From Mucilaginibacter paludis DSM 18603 (GTDB lineage Bacteria; Bacteroidota; Bacteroidia; Sphingobacteriales; Sphingobacteriaceae): 64,000 nucleotides of DNA. Both the position numbers and the translations under genes were made by a program. Below the pieces are notes generated by a model, which worked only from the letters and a program-made list of their open reading frames with translations, had not been told where the DNA came from and ran no database searches. How positions within the stretch are numbered: the stretch's first letter is position 1; each line of letters opens with the position of its first letter. Of this stretch, positions 31,101-40,144 are shown in pieces. The stretch spans positions 5,040,432 to 5,104,431 of the forward strand of contig NZ_CM001403.1 in NCBI RefSeq assembly GCF_000166195.2, in the 5' to 3' direction.

Positions 31101-31649
31101 ACAAGTATAAAAACTTACGATAGGTTTTCATCTCCAGATTTATATACTTTATTTAGACAAGGTAATAATTCAGCCGCAATTGTATCAAGAGATCTGGCCA
31201 CCAAGGGTAACGTTTCTGCCTGGAATATTAATGGGCTGATAAGTTTTGAAGGTAACTATTTTAATAAAGGCTCCAATGTAGACAATACTGGGGATGGTGG
31301 TAGTTTTGTTGAGATTTTAGATAACAATAAAAAGATTGTTGTTCGTTTTTTTATTCACGAGGATGATAGGGGAAATGATGCTCAAATATATGTTAATGAA
31401 AAAATATTAACACATATGGATAAAAATAACTTACGAAGCTTAGTGGGTAAATTTCAACCACTAACTATATCGTCAAAAAATAATATAATTAGCGTAAAAT
31501 ATGCATCTTTACCGATGGTGCAAATTGCTAAATTAGATCCGGACAGTAATGTTAAGTTACCCACGACTTTCAGATTATATTTTTGGACTAAAAATAAAAG
31601 TGAAGATAGAAGTATAGATATTGCAAATTTATATTACAAATTTCAGTAG
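28146..31649 (+). CDS. Large secreted multidomain protein (FlgD-like, propeller, PA14)
   Basis: A 1167-residue secreted protein of unknown function. It has an N-terminal signal/anchor (about residues 8-30) and a FlgD-like Ig module (about 45-125; GVYKADGTLIRTL, TWDGMDDLGV). A long NHL/propeller-like region follows (about 150-560; LSVSPDNSKILVADAGG-type repeats), then an undetermined middle, a PA14-like module (about 798-930; GLLAEYYEGPDLDNLKI, YVFHAIGVNLRVWINGNLL) and a C-terminal beta-rich domain. PA14 modules often bind glycans. It stands at the start of the exopolysaccharide locus, so a surface or matrix role is inferred. It has no C-terminal sorting-type ending that could be recognised. 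Confidence 0.75.
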   Translation: MIRSYSYKLFSLLSIIILYFSVYFCFGATFASRKCEVKIINAAFQQLHHQGSVKSGIITFTFSLSTNCTTSAGVYKADGTLIRTLWNAVRLNKGSYTRTWDGMDDLGVLCADGNYNIKILSNNVTYTWEGVIGNTSDSLTGPSVHHAMNKISCMAFAGNTGYFSINFTEQDASTFKLTASHPQQKQVILTKGISTQFVCTDGEKVYWAGTDIKLTDKSFVFATSVADDSEISFASGKTYKAKYGRLYKSAIDTGSIAKSAITGLAVQTKSKFLFVAHSNSNQLTVINKNTGSVVQVVPFTYPQSLCVDQKDNLWVVYKDLHQKKIVEKFKVNSDGHLTPLNIILPNLENPLAVSVSPDNSKILVADAGGSQQVKAFDNLTGLEIWSLGAHGGYSNDPSVTNYKFYFSDQISDQPTFIAFQPDGSFWVEDPGNGRTLHYGANKIFIDDIMYRPISYNTNADVTNPVRVFSDYLEFKIDYSKPLRPNNGSWLLWKNWGAKVPKNLDDQFSRFRNLATLSNNKTYTLLFDRAKRSWVLAEFAKDGLRITSIIIKDDNTQLYPDGSLRRVSKAQIGMSTVWTERALTGFDNVGNPSWGEEVTLASSPPVTANDPVYWSNYTTLRSGSVTSSGTLISFEAGLSPRDGNQWHLGGIKVGSNKWLWRTAMNIGRRYEGEFPRDGSYDSGNYVKYPGSTVLVSGDNIIWGYHGESWKNNQTNKWNYVNTDGLLIAQFGITGPEVSGKEAPAMMAGNAFSGALVKVHNDLYLYHNDESYHGGVHRWKISNLNSVKEQIIPATVANNAHGLLAEYYEGPDLDNLKIKTTRIDNQIDLNLASVKLPSAYGIQNTSDFSVSWQGFIKAKYSERYVFHAIGVNLRVWINGNLLIGNKSHVDTASIMLVAGSVYPIKVEACHVDKSSPVSLSWASASQKMEIIPKAQLYPANFPDRLKGFDLLENVPHAALLEDNRYGWDRSPVKEDSTSRITKFWTASTSIKTYDRFSSPDLYTLFRQGNNSAAIVSRDLATKGNVSAWNINGLISFEGNYFNKGSNVDNTGDGGSFVEILDNNKKIVVRFFIHEDDRGNDAQIYVNEKILTHMDKNNLRSLVGKFQPLTISSKNNIISVKYASLPMVQIAKLDPDSNVKLPTTFRLYFWTKNKSEDRSIDIANLYYKFQ

Positions 31650-31817
31650 ATAAAACCGTTAACACCATCAGGCTTTAAATTTAAACATTACATAACATTT
31701 TATTTAGGGAGAAAAATATGAGGAGTTTTTATATTGGATACGATAAATTAAGACTTTCACACCCGCACATTTCAAAATTTAGCCACATGTTATAATCACA
31801 AGCAATTCAAAAGCAAC

Positions 31818-32867
31818 ATGGAATATTCAAATGTACAAAAGCCGAAAAGGGTTGAATGGCTTGATATAGCTAAGGGAATTGGTATACTATTGGTTGTGTT
31901 AGGGCATTCTGGCCCGTCTGCTAAAATATCCTGGTGGATATGGTCTTTTCACATGCCATTATTTTTTGTTATCTCGGGTATATTATTTTCAATTGATAAG
32001 TATCCGAGTTTTGGCGTACTATTTACAAAGAGAAATTCAGGCCTTATCAGGCCATATTTTTTCTTTGTAGCTATTTCGCTACTGGTTGAATATTTATTAA
32101 ATTCCACTTTTGGAATCACGTCCGTACTTATCCATGGTTCCGGCTTAGCGCTTTGGTTTATCCCCGTGTTATACCTCACCGAATTGTTTTATTATTTACT
32201 TAGAAGATATTTGAGCGATTTGCTTTTGATTGGATGCTTAGTTGCATTGTCCTTAATTGGGTTTTATTTAACTATATTGGGCATCCGTTTTCCATACAAT
32301 GCTCAAGCTGTATTTACTGCCATTGCATTTTACGGCTTTGGTAACCTTGGTTCACAGAAACTAAAGCTATTCTTAAAAGCTATAAATAAATTAAGAACTT
32401 CGCTTTTATTAATAATATTTATAGGTATAAATTTTATTTTTTGCTTTTTAAATCATGGACGATTTGATTTATTTAAAAATGAAATGGGGAATTACCTATA
32501 TGTGTACCTATCCGCTTTGGCTGGTTGTATGTTTGTTTTTTTACTATCTAATGCCCTTGATCATAATACCTCAATTTTTGCCGGTTTTTGCAAAAGAATT
32601 TTTGTTTACCTTGGTACAAATACTTTAGTTATACTGGGCATGCACCAAGTGATTAAACTGGCGCTCGTCAAGATATTTAGCGAATTAAATATAAATGGAG
32701 TTTTGTCGTTGCTGGGGCGGCAATTGTTACTTTGGGTTTTCCTTATGATATTCATTTACTTGTTTAATAACTATCTGCCTTATTTTATCGGAAAGAGACA
32801 AACCTTAATAAAAACTGGCCGAAACAAAACTAACCCGGTAGCCTCAGTTGGCTCAAACCTAAATTAA
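31818..32867 (+). CDS. Membrane acyltransferase, AT3 (OafA/YrhL-like) family
   Basis: A 349-residue polytopic protein with about ten membrane segments. The N-terminal family signature is visible: RVEWLDIAKGIGILLVVLGH with the catalytic-type His, then WSFHMPLFFVISGILF. AT3 proteins transfer acetyl or other acyl groups from the cytoplasm to extracytoplasmic glycans. It is separated from the next gene by a promoter, so it may be transcribed alone. The substrate is unknown. Confidence 0.88.
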   Translation: MEYSNVQKPKRVEWLDIAKGIGILLVVLGHSGPSAKISWWIWSFHMPLFFVISGILFSIDKYPSFGVLFTKRNSGLIRPYFFFVAISLLVEYLLNSTFGITSVLIHGSGLALWFIPVLYLTELFYYLLRRYLSDLLLIGCLVALSLIGFYLTILGIRFPYNAQAVFTAIAFYGFGNLGSQKLKLFLKAINKLRTSLLLIIFIGINFIFCFLNHGRFDLFKNEMGNYLYVYLSALAGCMFVFLLSNALDHNTSIFAGFCKRIFVYLGTNTLVILGMHQVIKLALVKIFSELNINGVLSLLGRQLLLWVFLMIFIYLFNNYLPYFIGKRQTLIKTGRNKTNPVASVGSNLN

Positions 32868-32955
32868 TTTTATCCTGCGGGTCATTATATCAGACTTTGA
32901 ATATTTATAACCTGCAATTGAATAAGAATAAAAAAAACAGAAAAAAAATGCGAAT

Positions 32956-32987
32956 TTGATAATATTTGAGTTTTTTTATTACATTTG
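32956..32987 (+). promoter_or_regulatory. Promoter at the start of the export/kinase genes
   Basis: TTG at 32956-32958 and TACATTTG at 32980-32987 (21-base spacer) match the Bacteroidota promoter pattern in a very AT-rich stretch. The expected start is near 32992, giving a short leader to the Wza-like gene at 33011. It may drive much of the polysaccharide locus. Confidence 0.6.
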
Positions 32988-33010
32988 TTAAAACATTAAT
33001 CCAATTATTA

Positions 33011-33796
33011 ATGCATAAATATCAATTAGAGAAGAGTTTTCTTGTCGCACTTTTCGTGTCATTTTGTTTTACTTCGTGTTATACAACAAAAAAATCAGTC
33101 TATTTTACCGACCTGGTTGATTCTGCATCAAAAAGGAATATTAACACTGCTGTATTTAAAGAACCATTAATTCAAACTGACGATATTCTATCCATAACGG
33201 TTCAGACTACCGATCCTACTGTAACTGCTACTCTTAATCAGGCTAATGCCAATACTGCTTCGGGTTCTTCAGGTCAAACAGCCGTAACCGGATACCTGGT
33301 AAATAAAAATGGCGAAGTTCAAATCCCCATTATCGGTAATGTAAAAGTTGCCGGGTTAACTACATTGCAAGCCAGTGAGTTAATAACAAATAAATCATTG
33401 CATGATTTTAAATTTCCGTCTGTTCAAGTTCGGTTTGCAAATTATAAAGTTAATGTTTTAGGAGAGGTTAATCGTCCCGGATCATACATATTGCCAAATG
33501 AAAAGGTATCGGTGATAGACGCAATTAGCTTGGCCGGAGATTTAACGATTTATGGCAAAAGAGAAAATGTTTTGGTAATCAGGGAACACGATGGGCATAA
33601 GGAATATGCAAGGCTAAACCTGGGTAGTTCCGAAATATTTAAATCGCCGTATTATTATCTTACCCAGAATGATTTAATATACGTGGAAGCTAGTAAGGCA
33701 AAAATAAGCACCGCCAATGACGCTGATACTTTTAGAAATATATCGATTGGTATTGCTATTATTACCTTGATAAGTATTTTGATCCGGACTAAATAA
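33011..33796 (+). CDS. Polysaccharide export lipoprotein, Wza/OPX-like
   Basis: A 261-residue outer-membrane polysaccharide export protein. ATG 33011 gives a lipoprotein signal with lipobox FTSC (Cys near residue 21). A Poly_export domain follows (about 55-135; LIQTDDILSITVQT, GEVQIPIIGNVKV), then one SLBB domain (about 145-225; VNVLGEVNRPGSYILPNEK). A C-terminal hydrophobic helix (IAIITLISILI) is typical of Bacteroidota OPX proteins, which are shorter than E. coli Wza. The kinase gene follows 18 bases later, forming the usual OPX-PCP pair. Confidence 0.93.
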   Translation: MHKYQLEKSFLVALFVSFCFTSCYTTKKSVYFTDLVDSASKRNINTAVFKEPLIQTDDILSITVQTTDPTVTATLNQANANTASGSSGQTAVTGYLVNKNGEVQIPIIGNVKVAGLTTLQASELITNKSLHDFKFPSVQVRFANYKVNVLGEVNRPGSYILPNEKVSVIDAISLAGDLTIYGKRENVLVIREHDGHKEYARLNLGSSEIFKSPYYYLTQNDLIYVEASKAKISTANDADTFRNISIGIAIITLISILIRTK

Positions 33797-33814
33797 TTTT
33801 TGAATTTTAATAGA

Positions 33815-36199
33815 ATGAATAACAACGAATATTCGAACGAAATTTTGGATGAGACACAGGATGATTCTAATTCAAAGTACCTATTCGCCAAAATTTTATC
33901 CAAATGGCCTTACATTATTATTTCTGTTATTCTTTGTGTAGTTGCATCTAATTTTTATACCAAATATTTAACTCCTGTATTTGTTACTAAGGCTTCTATT
34001 TTAATAAAGGATGATAATAGTTCTGGTGGAGGCAATAAAGGCTTATCGGATTTAACTGCCTTGTTGAACCCTACAAGTAGTGTAGATAACGAGGCTCAAA
34101 TTATTCAAACGCGTCATTTGATGGAAACTGTTGTATCAAAATTAGATGCGGAAGTTAGTTATCAATATGAAGGCCGGTTTAAAAGTTCAGAATTGTACCC
34201 GTCGCCCTTTATAGTTAAGTTTGTTAATAAGTCAGATACGCTTAAACCCGGGAAATTTTTTGTAAATATAAGAGGGGATAAAGTTGACCTCTCAAAAGAA
34301 ACTTTTAAAAAAACTGTGACTTTTGATCAGCCATTCTTTTTAAAAGGATTGGGAGTGATCAAAATTGAGCGCAATGCTTCCGTTCCTCTACCTAATAGTG
34401 GCCCTCTTTCGTTTAGCGTGGCGCCTTTTGACTCTCGCGTATCCCAATTTATGGGAGGTTTGACAGTTACACTCGCCGGAAAACAAATTTCAATTATTAA
34501 TTTGAGTTTCACTTATCCGGTACCCAAAAAAGGAGAAGTTATACTTAATTCTTTAATTAAAGAATATCAACTTGATAATAGAAGAGACAAAGATATTATA
34601 GCTGATAGTACAATATCCTTTATTGAAGATCGACTGATATTGGTGGGCAAAGAACTTGGCGATATTGAAGGCGGAATTCAAACATTTAAGCAAGATAACA
34701 AACTTGCCGATATGACCGAGCAATCGAAATTAGTGGTAGATAATACAAATACTAGTTTGGACGAATTAGGTAAGGCTGAAACGCAGATTAATATTCTCAA
34801 TACTCTTAAAGAATATTTGAAAGATGAGAAAAATAAAAGGGTTTTCCCATCTTCATTAATTCAAGACCCAGGGTTTTCTTTGCTAATTGATCGTTACAAT
34901 AGTTTAATTGTTCAAAGGGATAAGTTATTACTTTCCTCAACAGAAGACAACCCGTTTATAGTTAATATTGACCAACAAATATCTGGGTTACGCAAAGATA
35001 TGCTGCGAAACTTATTAAGTAATCTTCAATTGCTTAATATTACCAAGGCAAATCTTAGCCGGAAATCCGAAAAGTTTCAAGGCATTCTTAATAGTGTTCC
35101 GAAAAAGGAACGGATTTATTTGGGAATGGCAAGACAGCAGCAAATAAAACAGGAGTTGTATATATTTCTGATGCAAAAGCGTGAGGAAACAGCTATTGGA
35201 AAAACTTCTAACATACCCAATTCAAGAATTATTGATACGCCTAAGTCATCTAACAGCCCCGTTGGGCCAAAGCCTTCACTAATTATATTGATGGGATTTA
35301 TAATAGGATTATCAATTCCTATAGGTGTGATCTACCTGATTGATATTTTAAATACCAAAATAATTACAAAAGAAGATATAAAAAGATCAACAAATGTGCC
35401 TGTTGTTGGTGAGATATCAAACAATGGTACTACAAGTGGCGAAATTATTGTCGATTCAAAATCAAGGTCTGCTATATCTGAGCAGTTTAGGGCAATAAGA
35501 ACAAATTTGCAGTTTTTTCTTTCCAATCCCAGCGATAAAACTATATTGATTACATCCAGCATGTCGGGTGAGGGGAAATCGTTTATAGCGGTAAACTTGG
35601 GTATGGTTCTGGCCATATCTGGAAAAAAAGTACTGTTGATGGAAATGGATTTACGTAAACCTACGCTTTCGAAGAAATTGGGGTTAAAAAACGATTTGGG
35701 TTTTACAAACTATATTTTTTCTTCCGATATCAAATCTTCTGATATAGTAACGCAAACTCCCTACAATGAAAACTTGTTTGTGATAAGTTCTGGGCCTATT
35801 CCCCCAAACCCAACAGAAACAATTCTGAACGACAGGATGCAAATGTTAATCAGTGACGTAGAAAAGCAGTTTGATTACATTATAATAGATGCACCTCCTA
35901 TTGGCTTGGTTACCGACGCTCAGTTGTTAGCCAAATACGCTGCTTTGACATTATATATTGTTAGGCAGAATTATACTTTCAAGAAACAGTTAAATATACC
36001 TCAGTCTTTATATCGTGAAAAAAAGATACCTCAAATAGCGTTAATCGTAAATGATATTGCTGCTTCAAGAGGCTATGGATATGGTTACGGATATGGCTAC
36101 GGCTACGGGTATGGTTACGGGTATGGCTATGGTTCTTATGGATCCGAGCCAAAAAAAGGTTTTTTTAGTAGGATATTTAACAGAGATGTAAATCAATAG
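33815..36199 (+). CDS. Polysaccharide co-polymerase / BY-type tyrosine kinase, Wzc-like
   Basis: A protein of about 794 residues from ATG 33815. An N-terminal membrane helix (IIISVILCVVASNFY) is followed by a Wzz domain and periplasmic coiled coil (about 80-480), a second helix (SLIILMGFIIGLSIPIGVI) and the cytosolic kinase domain with Walker A SSMSGEGKS, Walker A' LLMEMDLRKP and Walker B YIIIDAPP. It controls chain length and export by tyrosine autophosphorylation. The tail carries ten Gly-Tyr units plus one further Tyr (codons at 36071-36139), an extreme form of the usual Tyr cluster. Confidence 0.95.
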   Translation: MNNNEYSNEILDETQDDSNSKYLFAKILSKWPYIIISVILCVVASNFYTKYLTPVFVTKASILIKDDNSSGGGNKGLSDLTALLNPTSSVDNEAQIIQTRHLMETVVSKLDAEVSYQYEGRFKSSELYPSPFIVKFVNKSDTLKPGKFFVNIRGDKVDLSKETFKKTVTFDQPFFLKGLGVIKIERNASVPLPNSGPLSFSVAPFDSRVSQFMGGLTVTLAGKQISIINLSFTYPVPKKGEVILNSLIKEYQLDNRRDKDIIADSTISFIEDRLILVGKELGDIEGGIQTFKQDNKLADMTEQSKLVVDNTNTSLDELGKAETQINILNTLKEYLKDEKNKRVFPSSLIQDPGFSLLIDRYNSLIVQRDKLLLSSTEDNPFIVNIDQQISGLRKDMLRNLLSNLQLLNITKANLSRKSEKFQGILNSVPKKERIYLGMARQQQIKQELYIFLMQKREETAIGKTSNIPNSRIIDTPKSSNSPVGPKPSLIILMGFIIGLSIPIGVIYLIDILNTKIITKEDIKRSTNVPVVGEISNNGTTSGEIIVDSKSRSAISEQFRAIRTNLQFFLSNPSDKTILITSSMSGEGKSFIAVNLGMVLAISGKKVLLMEMDLRKPTLSKKLGLKNDLGFTNYIFSSDIKSSDIVTQTPYNENLFVISSGPIPPNPTETILNDRMQMLISDVEKQFDYIIIDAPPIGLVTDAQLLAKYAALTLYIVRQNYTFKKQLNIPQSLYREKKIPQIALIVNDIAASRGYGYGYGYGYGYGYGYGYGYGSYGSEPKKGFFSRIFNRDVNQ

Positions 36200-36489
36200 C
36201 ATTCCTTTAATGATCGTATAGCATCCTATATCGACTGCATTAGATGATATTCTAATTTCTAAGGTGTCAAATGGAGTGCGAAATATTAAAGAATAATTGT
36301 ATAGTTAAGTAATGTTCAGATTAATTTGAAACTCGGCTGTCTGTTCATAGGTCATTGAGTCGAAGACAAATTGGAAGGATTTTATTTCAATTCCTCTGCA
36401 GATTAAAATAAACTTTGTGCTTGTCTGTAAGCTCTCAAATGTTATAGAAGTTAAAGCAATTTTAAAAATGAATTTACATAGTAAACTGA

Positions 36490-37776
36490 ATGGAGATATC
36501 GCTTAAAATAAAGGACTCGAAATTATTCCATTATGGCAAGCTGGTCTCGATAACCGCTTTAGCACAAGGACTGATACAGGCATTGAGTTTTGCAAGCGGT
36601 ATTATGATTGTCCGTTTGTTGCCAACTAAAGAATATGCATTGTACGTTTTAGCCAATACCATGTTAGGTACAATGACGCTCTTGTCCGACGGAGGCATTT
36701 CAACGGGTGTTATGGCTCAAGGTGCAAAGGTTTGGACAGATAAAAAGAAATTGGGCGCCGTTATTGCGACAGGTTTAGCACTCCGGAAAAAATTTGCGAT
36801 AGCCAGCCTGCTTATTTCGCTTCCTATTCTGATTTATTTCCTTCACTATCATGGTGCAAGCTGGATAATGACGGTGCTGATTAGCTTATCACTAATACCG
36901 GCTTTTTTAACTGCTTTATCAGATAGTTTGTTAGAAGTAGCACCAAAACTTAAACAGGATTTGTTGCCCTTGCAAAAAAATCAAATGTTTGCAAGTATAG
37001 TTCGGGCAGTGATGATCGGGCTAACATTATTCATATTCCCGTGGACTTATGTCGCAATCCTGGGAAACGGTGTTTCAAGGGCGTGGGCAAATCTGCGGCT
37101 CAGGAAAATTTCATCTACACACGCCGACCTCAGCCACGGTACAGATCCGGAGGTGCATAAGGAGATTGTTAAGACCGTAAAACGGGTGTTGCCAACTTCT
37201 ATTTATTACTGCCTATCCAGCCAAATTACTGTTTGGCTTATCTCTATTTTTGGGTCAACTAAATCATTAGCGCAGGTTGGAGCTTTAAGCGGGCTCGCAT
37301 CCGTGCTTACCTTGTTTTCACTGATATTTGCTACGCTTGTGGTGCCTCGTTTTGCAAGGTTGCCTTCAAATATTTCTCTTCTTTTGAAGAAGTTTTTTTT
37401 GATACAGGGTGCGCTCTACATAGTTGGTATCCTGATTGTAGTTGTTGTGTGGTTGTTTTCAAAAAACATATTATGGATCCTTGGCCATAATTTTTCAACC
37501 CTCAATGAGGAACTTGTTCTGATAGCTGCAGGTAGCTCTGTCACTTTGATTAGTGGATGTACCAGTTCGCTGTTGTCGTCAAGAGGCTTAATCGTACCGC
37601 CTTTACTTTATATCCCCAGCATTATTGTTATACAGGTTGGCTTAGCATTTGTTTTGCCTATTGAGAAAGTTTCGGGTGTATTGCTATATGGTATTGCAAC
37701 ATCGGTTTTTGTATATTTAATGAGGGTAGTTTACTTTTTGGTGAAACTTAAAAAAACTGAAGGAACTGATTCGTGA
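36490..37776 (+). CDS. Polysaccharide flippase, Wzx/MATE-like
   Basis: A 428-residue membrane protein with about twelve hydrophobic segments, of the oligosaccharide flippase type that moves undecaprenyl-linked repeat units across the inner membrane. Its N-terminus (GKLVSITALAQGLIQAL, MIVRLLPTKEYALYVLANTM) is characteristic of the family. It is preceded by a 290-base gap without a recognisable gene. The substrate is not predictable from sequence. Confidence 0.88.
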   Translation: MEISLKIKDSKLFHYGKLVSITALAQGLIQALSFASGIMIVRLLPTKEYALYVLANTMLGTMTLLSDGGISTGVMAQGAKVWTDKKKLGAVIATGLALRKKFAIASLLISLPILIYFLHYHGASWIMTVLISLSLIPAFLTALSDSLLEVAPKLKQDLLPLQKNQMFASIVRAVMIGLTLFIFPWTYVAILGNGVSRAWANLRLRKISSTHADLSHGTDPEVHKEIVKTVKRVLPTSIYYCLSSQITVWLISIFGSTKSLAQVGALSGLASVLTLFSLIFATLVVPRFARLPSNISLLLKKFFLIQGALYIVGILIVVVVWLFSKNILWILGHNFSTLNEELVLIAAGSSVTLISGCTSSLLSSRGLIVPPLLYIPSIIVIQVGLAFVLPIEKVSGVLLYGIATSVFVYLMRVVYFLVKLKKTEGTDS

Positions 37777-37852
37777 TTAGCCGATAAAATGGACATGATT
37801 TTGATCGATAAAAATTTTCAACGGTAGCTATATAAATTTAATTATTAAAAAG

Positions 37853-39403
37853 ATGGTTGATATGTTTAAAATATTGGATTGTACAATAAGGGATGGTGGA
37901 TACTATACCAATTGGGATTTCAACAAGGCACTTGTTGATCAATATATTGAGTCGATGAATAAGTTACCTGTAGATTACCTTGAAATAGGATATCGCAGCA
38001 AGCCGCTTCAGGGCTATTTAGGGAAATATTTTTATAACCCTTCATACGAGTTACTCGATCTTAAAAGTAAATCAAACAAAAAATTAGTAGTTATTTTAAA
38101 TGAGAAGGATGTAAGAGTTGAACATCTTGATGAATTACTGACTCCTATAAAGGGTATCATTGATATGGTACGTATAGCTATTGATCCCGAACACCTTGGC
38201 CGCGCAATATCACTTGCCGAGGGCATCAAGAAAATGGGTTTTGAAGTTGGGTTTAACGTGATGTACATGTCTAAATGGAATCAGTATTCAAATTTCATGG
38301 GCGATTTGAAATTTGTTGACGGAGTGGCTGACTATTTTTATATGGTAGATTCTTATGGGGGTGTATTCCCTAAAGACGTTATCGAGACAATTGGGTTAGT
38401 TAAATCAAATACAGCGGTTAAACTTGGCTTTCATGGACATAATAACCTTGAACTTGCGTTAATCAACTCCTTAACTGCTGTTGAGCATGGGGTTGAAATT
38501 ATCGACTCTACCGTTTGGGGAATGGGCCGCGGGGCCGGGAATTTAAAAACGGAACTTCTGCTTGCAGTTTTAAATTCCAAGTATGGTTTATCAATAGATT
38601 TTAATGCCTTGGGCGATGCCGTAAGCGCTTTTGACGATTTATTGCGTAAATACGAATGGGGGACAAACCTTCCATATATGATATCAGGTTCCAATTCATT
38701 GCCGCAAAAAGATGTAATGGATTGGGTAACAACCAGGTTTTATTCCTTTAACAGTATAATCAGGGCATTACAAAACCAAAAAGAAAAGGTTAAAGATAAC
38801 GAGCGCTTACCTTTGTTTGAGCCTCAAAGCAAATCAAAACAGATTCTGATTATTGCAGGCGGAAAAAGTGCTTCGGAGCATGCATCGGCCGTTTTGGAGT
38901 TTGTAAAACAAAATGAAGACATGACAATTATACACGCAAGTTCAAAAAACGCGTATAGTTATAAGGATATAAAAAACGAGCAGATTTTTTGTTTGATTGG
39001 AAACGAAGGTCGCCGGATGGAGAAAGTATTTGATGACTTCGGCCATTTCAATGGGATTTGTGTATTGCCACCTTACCCTCGTAAAATGGGTACCTATGTG
39101 CCTGAACTTGTTTATGGGCGAACATTTGAATTGCCAGCAATTGATTTTACAAGTGATTTTAAAGACTCACATACCGCTCTGGCATTGCAAACGGCCTTGA
39201 CATTGGGTGCCGAGAAAATTTACGTGATAGGTTATGATGGTTATCAGGATGTTCCGATTTCTTCGAAAGAAAGGACGTTAACTAATGAAAATGAGGCGCT
39301 GTTTGCAGCTTTCCATGATACAAGTGATGTTGAGTTATACACATTGATCTCATCTAACTATAGTATATTAAAAGAACAATCGCTTTATAGTTTACTTGAT
39401 TAA
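37853..39403 (+). CDS. Aldolase (DRE-TIM metallolyase) fused to a C-terminal DUF115/MptE-like domain
   Basis: A 516-residue two-part protein. Residues 1-300 form an HMGL-like/4-hydroxy-2-oxovalerate aldolase-type TIM barrel: DCTIRDGGY (Asp9, Arg13, Asp14) and LGFHGHNNLELA with the metal-binding His194/His196. Residues about 325-516 form a second Rossmann-like domain (ILIIAGGKSASEH; TLGAEKIYVIGYDGYQD near residue 456) that resembles the DUF115-type protein encoded at 40856. Family aldolases join or split pyruvate and an aldehyde, giving 4-hydroxy-2-oxo acids. Next to KdsB- and phosphatase-like genes, synthesis of a 3-deoxy-2-ulosonic acid is inferred. ATG 37862 is an alternative start. Confidence 0.8.
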   Translation: MVDMFKILDCTIRDGGYYTNWDFNKALVDQYIESMNKLPVDYLEIGYRSKPLQGYLGKYFYNPSYELLDLKSKSNKKLVVILNEKDVRVEHLDELLTPIKGIIDMVRIAIDPEHLGRAISLAEGIKKMGFEVGFNVMYMSKWNQYSNFMGDLKFVDGVADYFYMVDSYGGVFPKDVIETIGLVKSNTAVKLGFHGHNNLELALINSLTAVEHGVEIIDSTVWGMGRGAGNLKTELLLAVLNSKYGLSIDFNALGDAVSAFDDLLRKYEWGTNLPYMISGSNSLPQKDVMDWVTTRFYSFNSIIRALQNQKEKVKDNERLPLFEPQSKSKQILIIAGGKSASEHASAVLEFVKQNEDMTIIHASSKNAYSYKDIKNEQIFCLIGNEGRRMEKVFDDFGHFNGICVLPPYPRKMGTYVPELVYGRTFELPAIDFTSDFKDSHTALALQTALTLGAEKIYVIGYDGYQDVPISSKERTLTNENEALFAAFHDTSDVELYTLISSNYSILKEQSLYSLLD

Positions 39404-39412
39404 TTTGATAGA

Positions 39413-40144
39413 ATGGATTTCATTGTCGTTATACCAGCCAGATATGCCTCTTCGCGTTTCCCAGGGAAACCTTTAGTGGATATTGCAGGAAAGTCGATGC
39501 TGTTAAGAACTTATGAGCAATGTTTAAAAGCTGTATCCAAGGAACTTGTTTACGTTGCCACAGAGAGCCAGTTAATTGTTGATCACTGCAATCAACATGG
39601 CATGAATGTGTTACTTACTTCAGATACATGTTTAACCGGGACAGATAGGATAGCTGAGGTAGCTCAAATTATTAAGGCGGATTATTATATCAATGTTCAA
39701 GGTGATGAGCCTGTTTTTGATCCCGATGATATATTAAAAGTTATTGATGAAATCAATAAAAACAAGGGTGATATTATAAACGGCTATTGCGAAATTGATA
39801 CTGAAGATCAATATAGAAGCGCTTCAGTGCCAAAGGTTGTTTTCAGACCAGACGGGCGTCTGTTATATATGTCGAGAAGTACTATCCCCGGCAACAAAAG
39901 TGGCGTATTTGTAAAAGGATGGCGACAGGTATGTATTTACGGATTTCCTGCTGCGGCTTTAAATATGTTTGCCTCCGCTACCAGCAAAACCCCTTTAGAG
40001 CAGGAAGAAGATATAGAGATTATTCGTTTTCTGGAGTTAGGATTTGAGGTAAGGATGATTGAGTTGTCAAGACATTCGATAGCCGTTGATAATCCTGAAG
40101 ATATGATGAAGGTTCTAAAGAGATTGGAAGAAGAAAATGTTTGA
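39413..40144 (+). CDS. kdsB: CMP-Kdo synthetase-like cytidylyltransferase
   Basis: A 243-residue nucleotidyltransferase of the KdsB family, which activates Kdo-type sugars with CTP to CMP-sugars. Key motifs are the N-terminal IPARYASSRFPGKPL, the TGTDRIAEVA segment, VQGDEPVFDP with the metal-binding acidic residue, and the RQVCIYGFP region. Bacteroidota normally carry a separate kdsB for lipid A, so this copy may act on a related acid of the surface polysaccharide. It lies nine bases after the aldolase gene and overlaps the HAD gene by eight bases. Confidence 0.88.
   Translation: MDFIVVIPARYASSRFPGKPLVDIAGKSMLLRTYEQCLKAVSKELVYVATESQLIVDHCNQHGMNVLLTSDTCLTGTDRIAEVAQIIKADYYINVQGDEPVFDPDDILKVIDEINKNKGDIINGYCEIDTEDQYRSASVPKVVFRPDGRLLYMSRSTIPGNKSGVFVKGWRQVCIYGFPAAALNMFASATSKTPLEQEEDIEIIRFLELGFEVRMIELSRHSIAVDNPEDMMKVLKRLEEENV

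Noticed and set aside
31718..31795. 25-codon frame before the AT3 acyltransferase, preceded by GGGAG
   Set aside because: Plausible start signals but too short, no recognisable feature and no comparison possible.
36071..36139. Short-period DNA repeat in the kinase gene as a slippage tract or CRISPR-like array
   Set aside because: The codons vary (GGC/GGA/GGT/GGG, TAT/TAC), so only the protein is repetitive.
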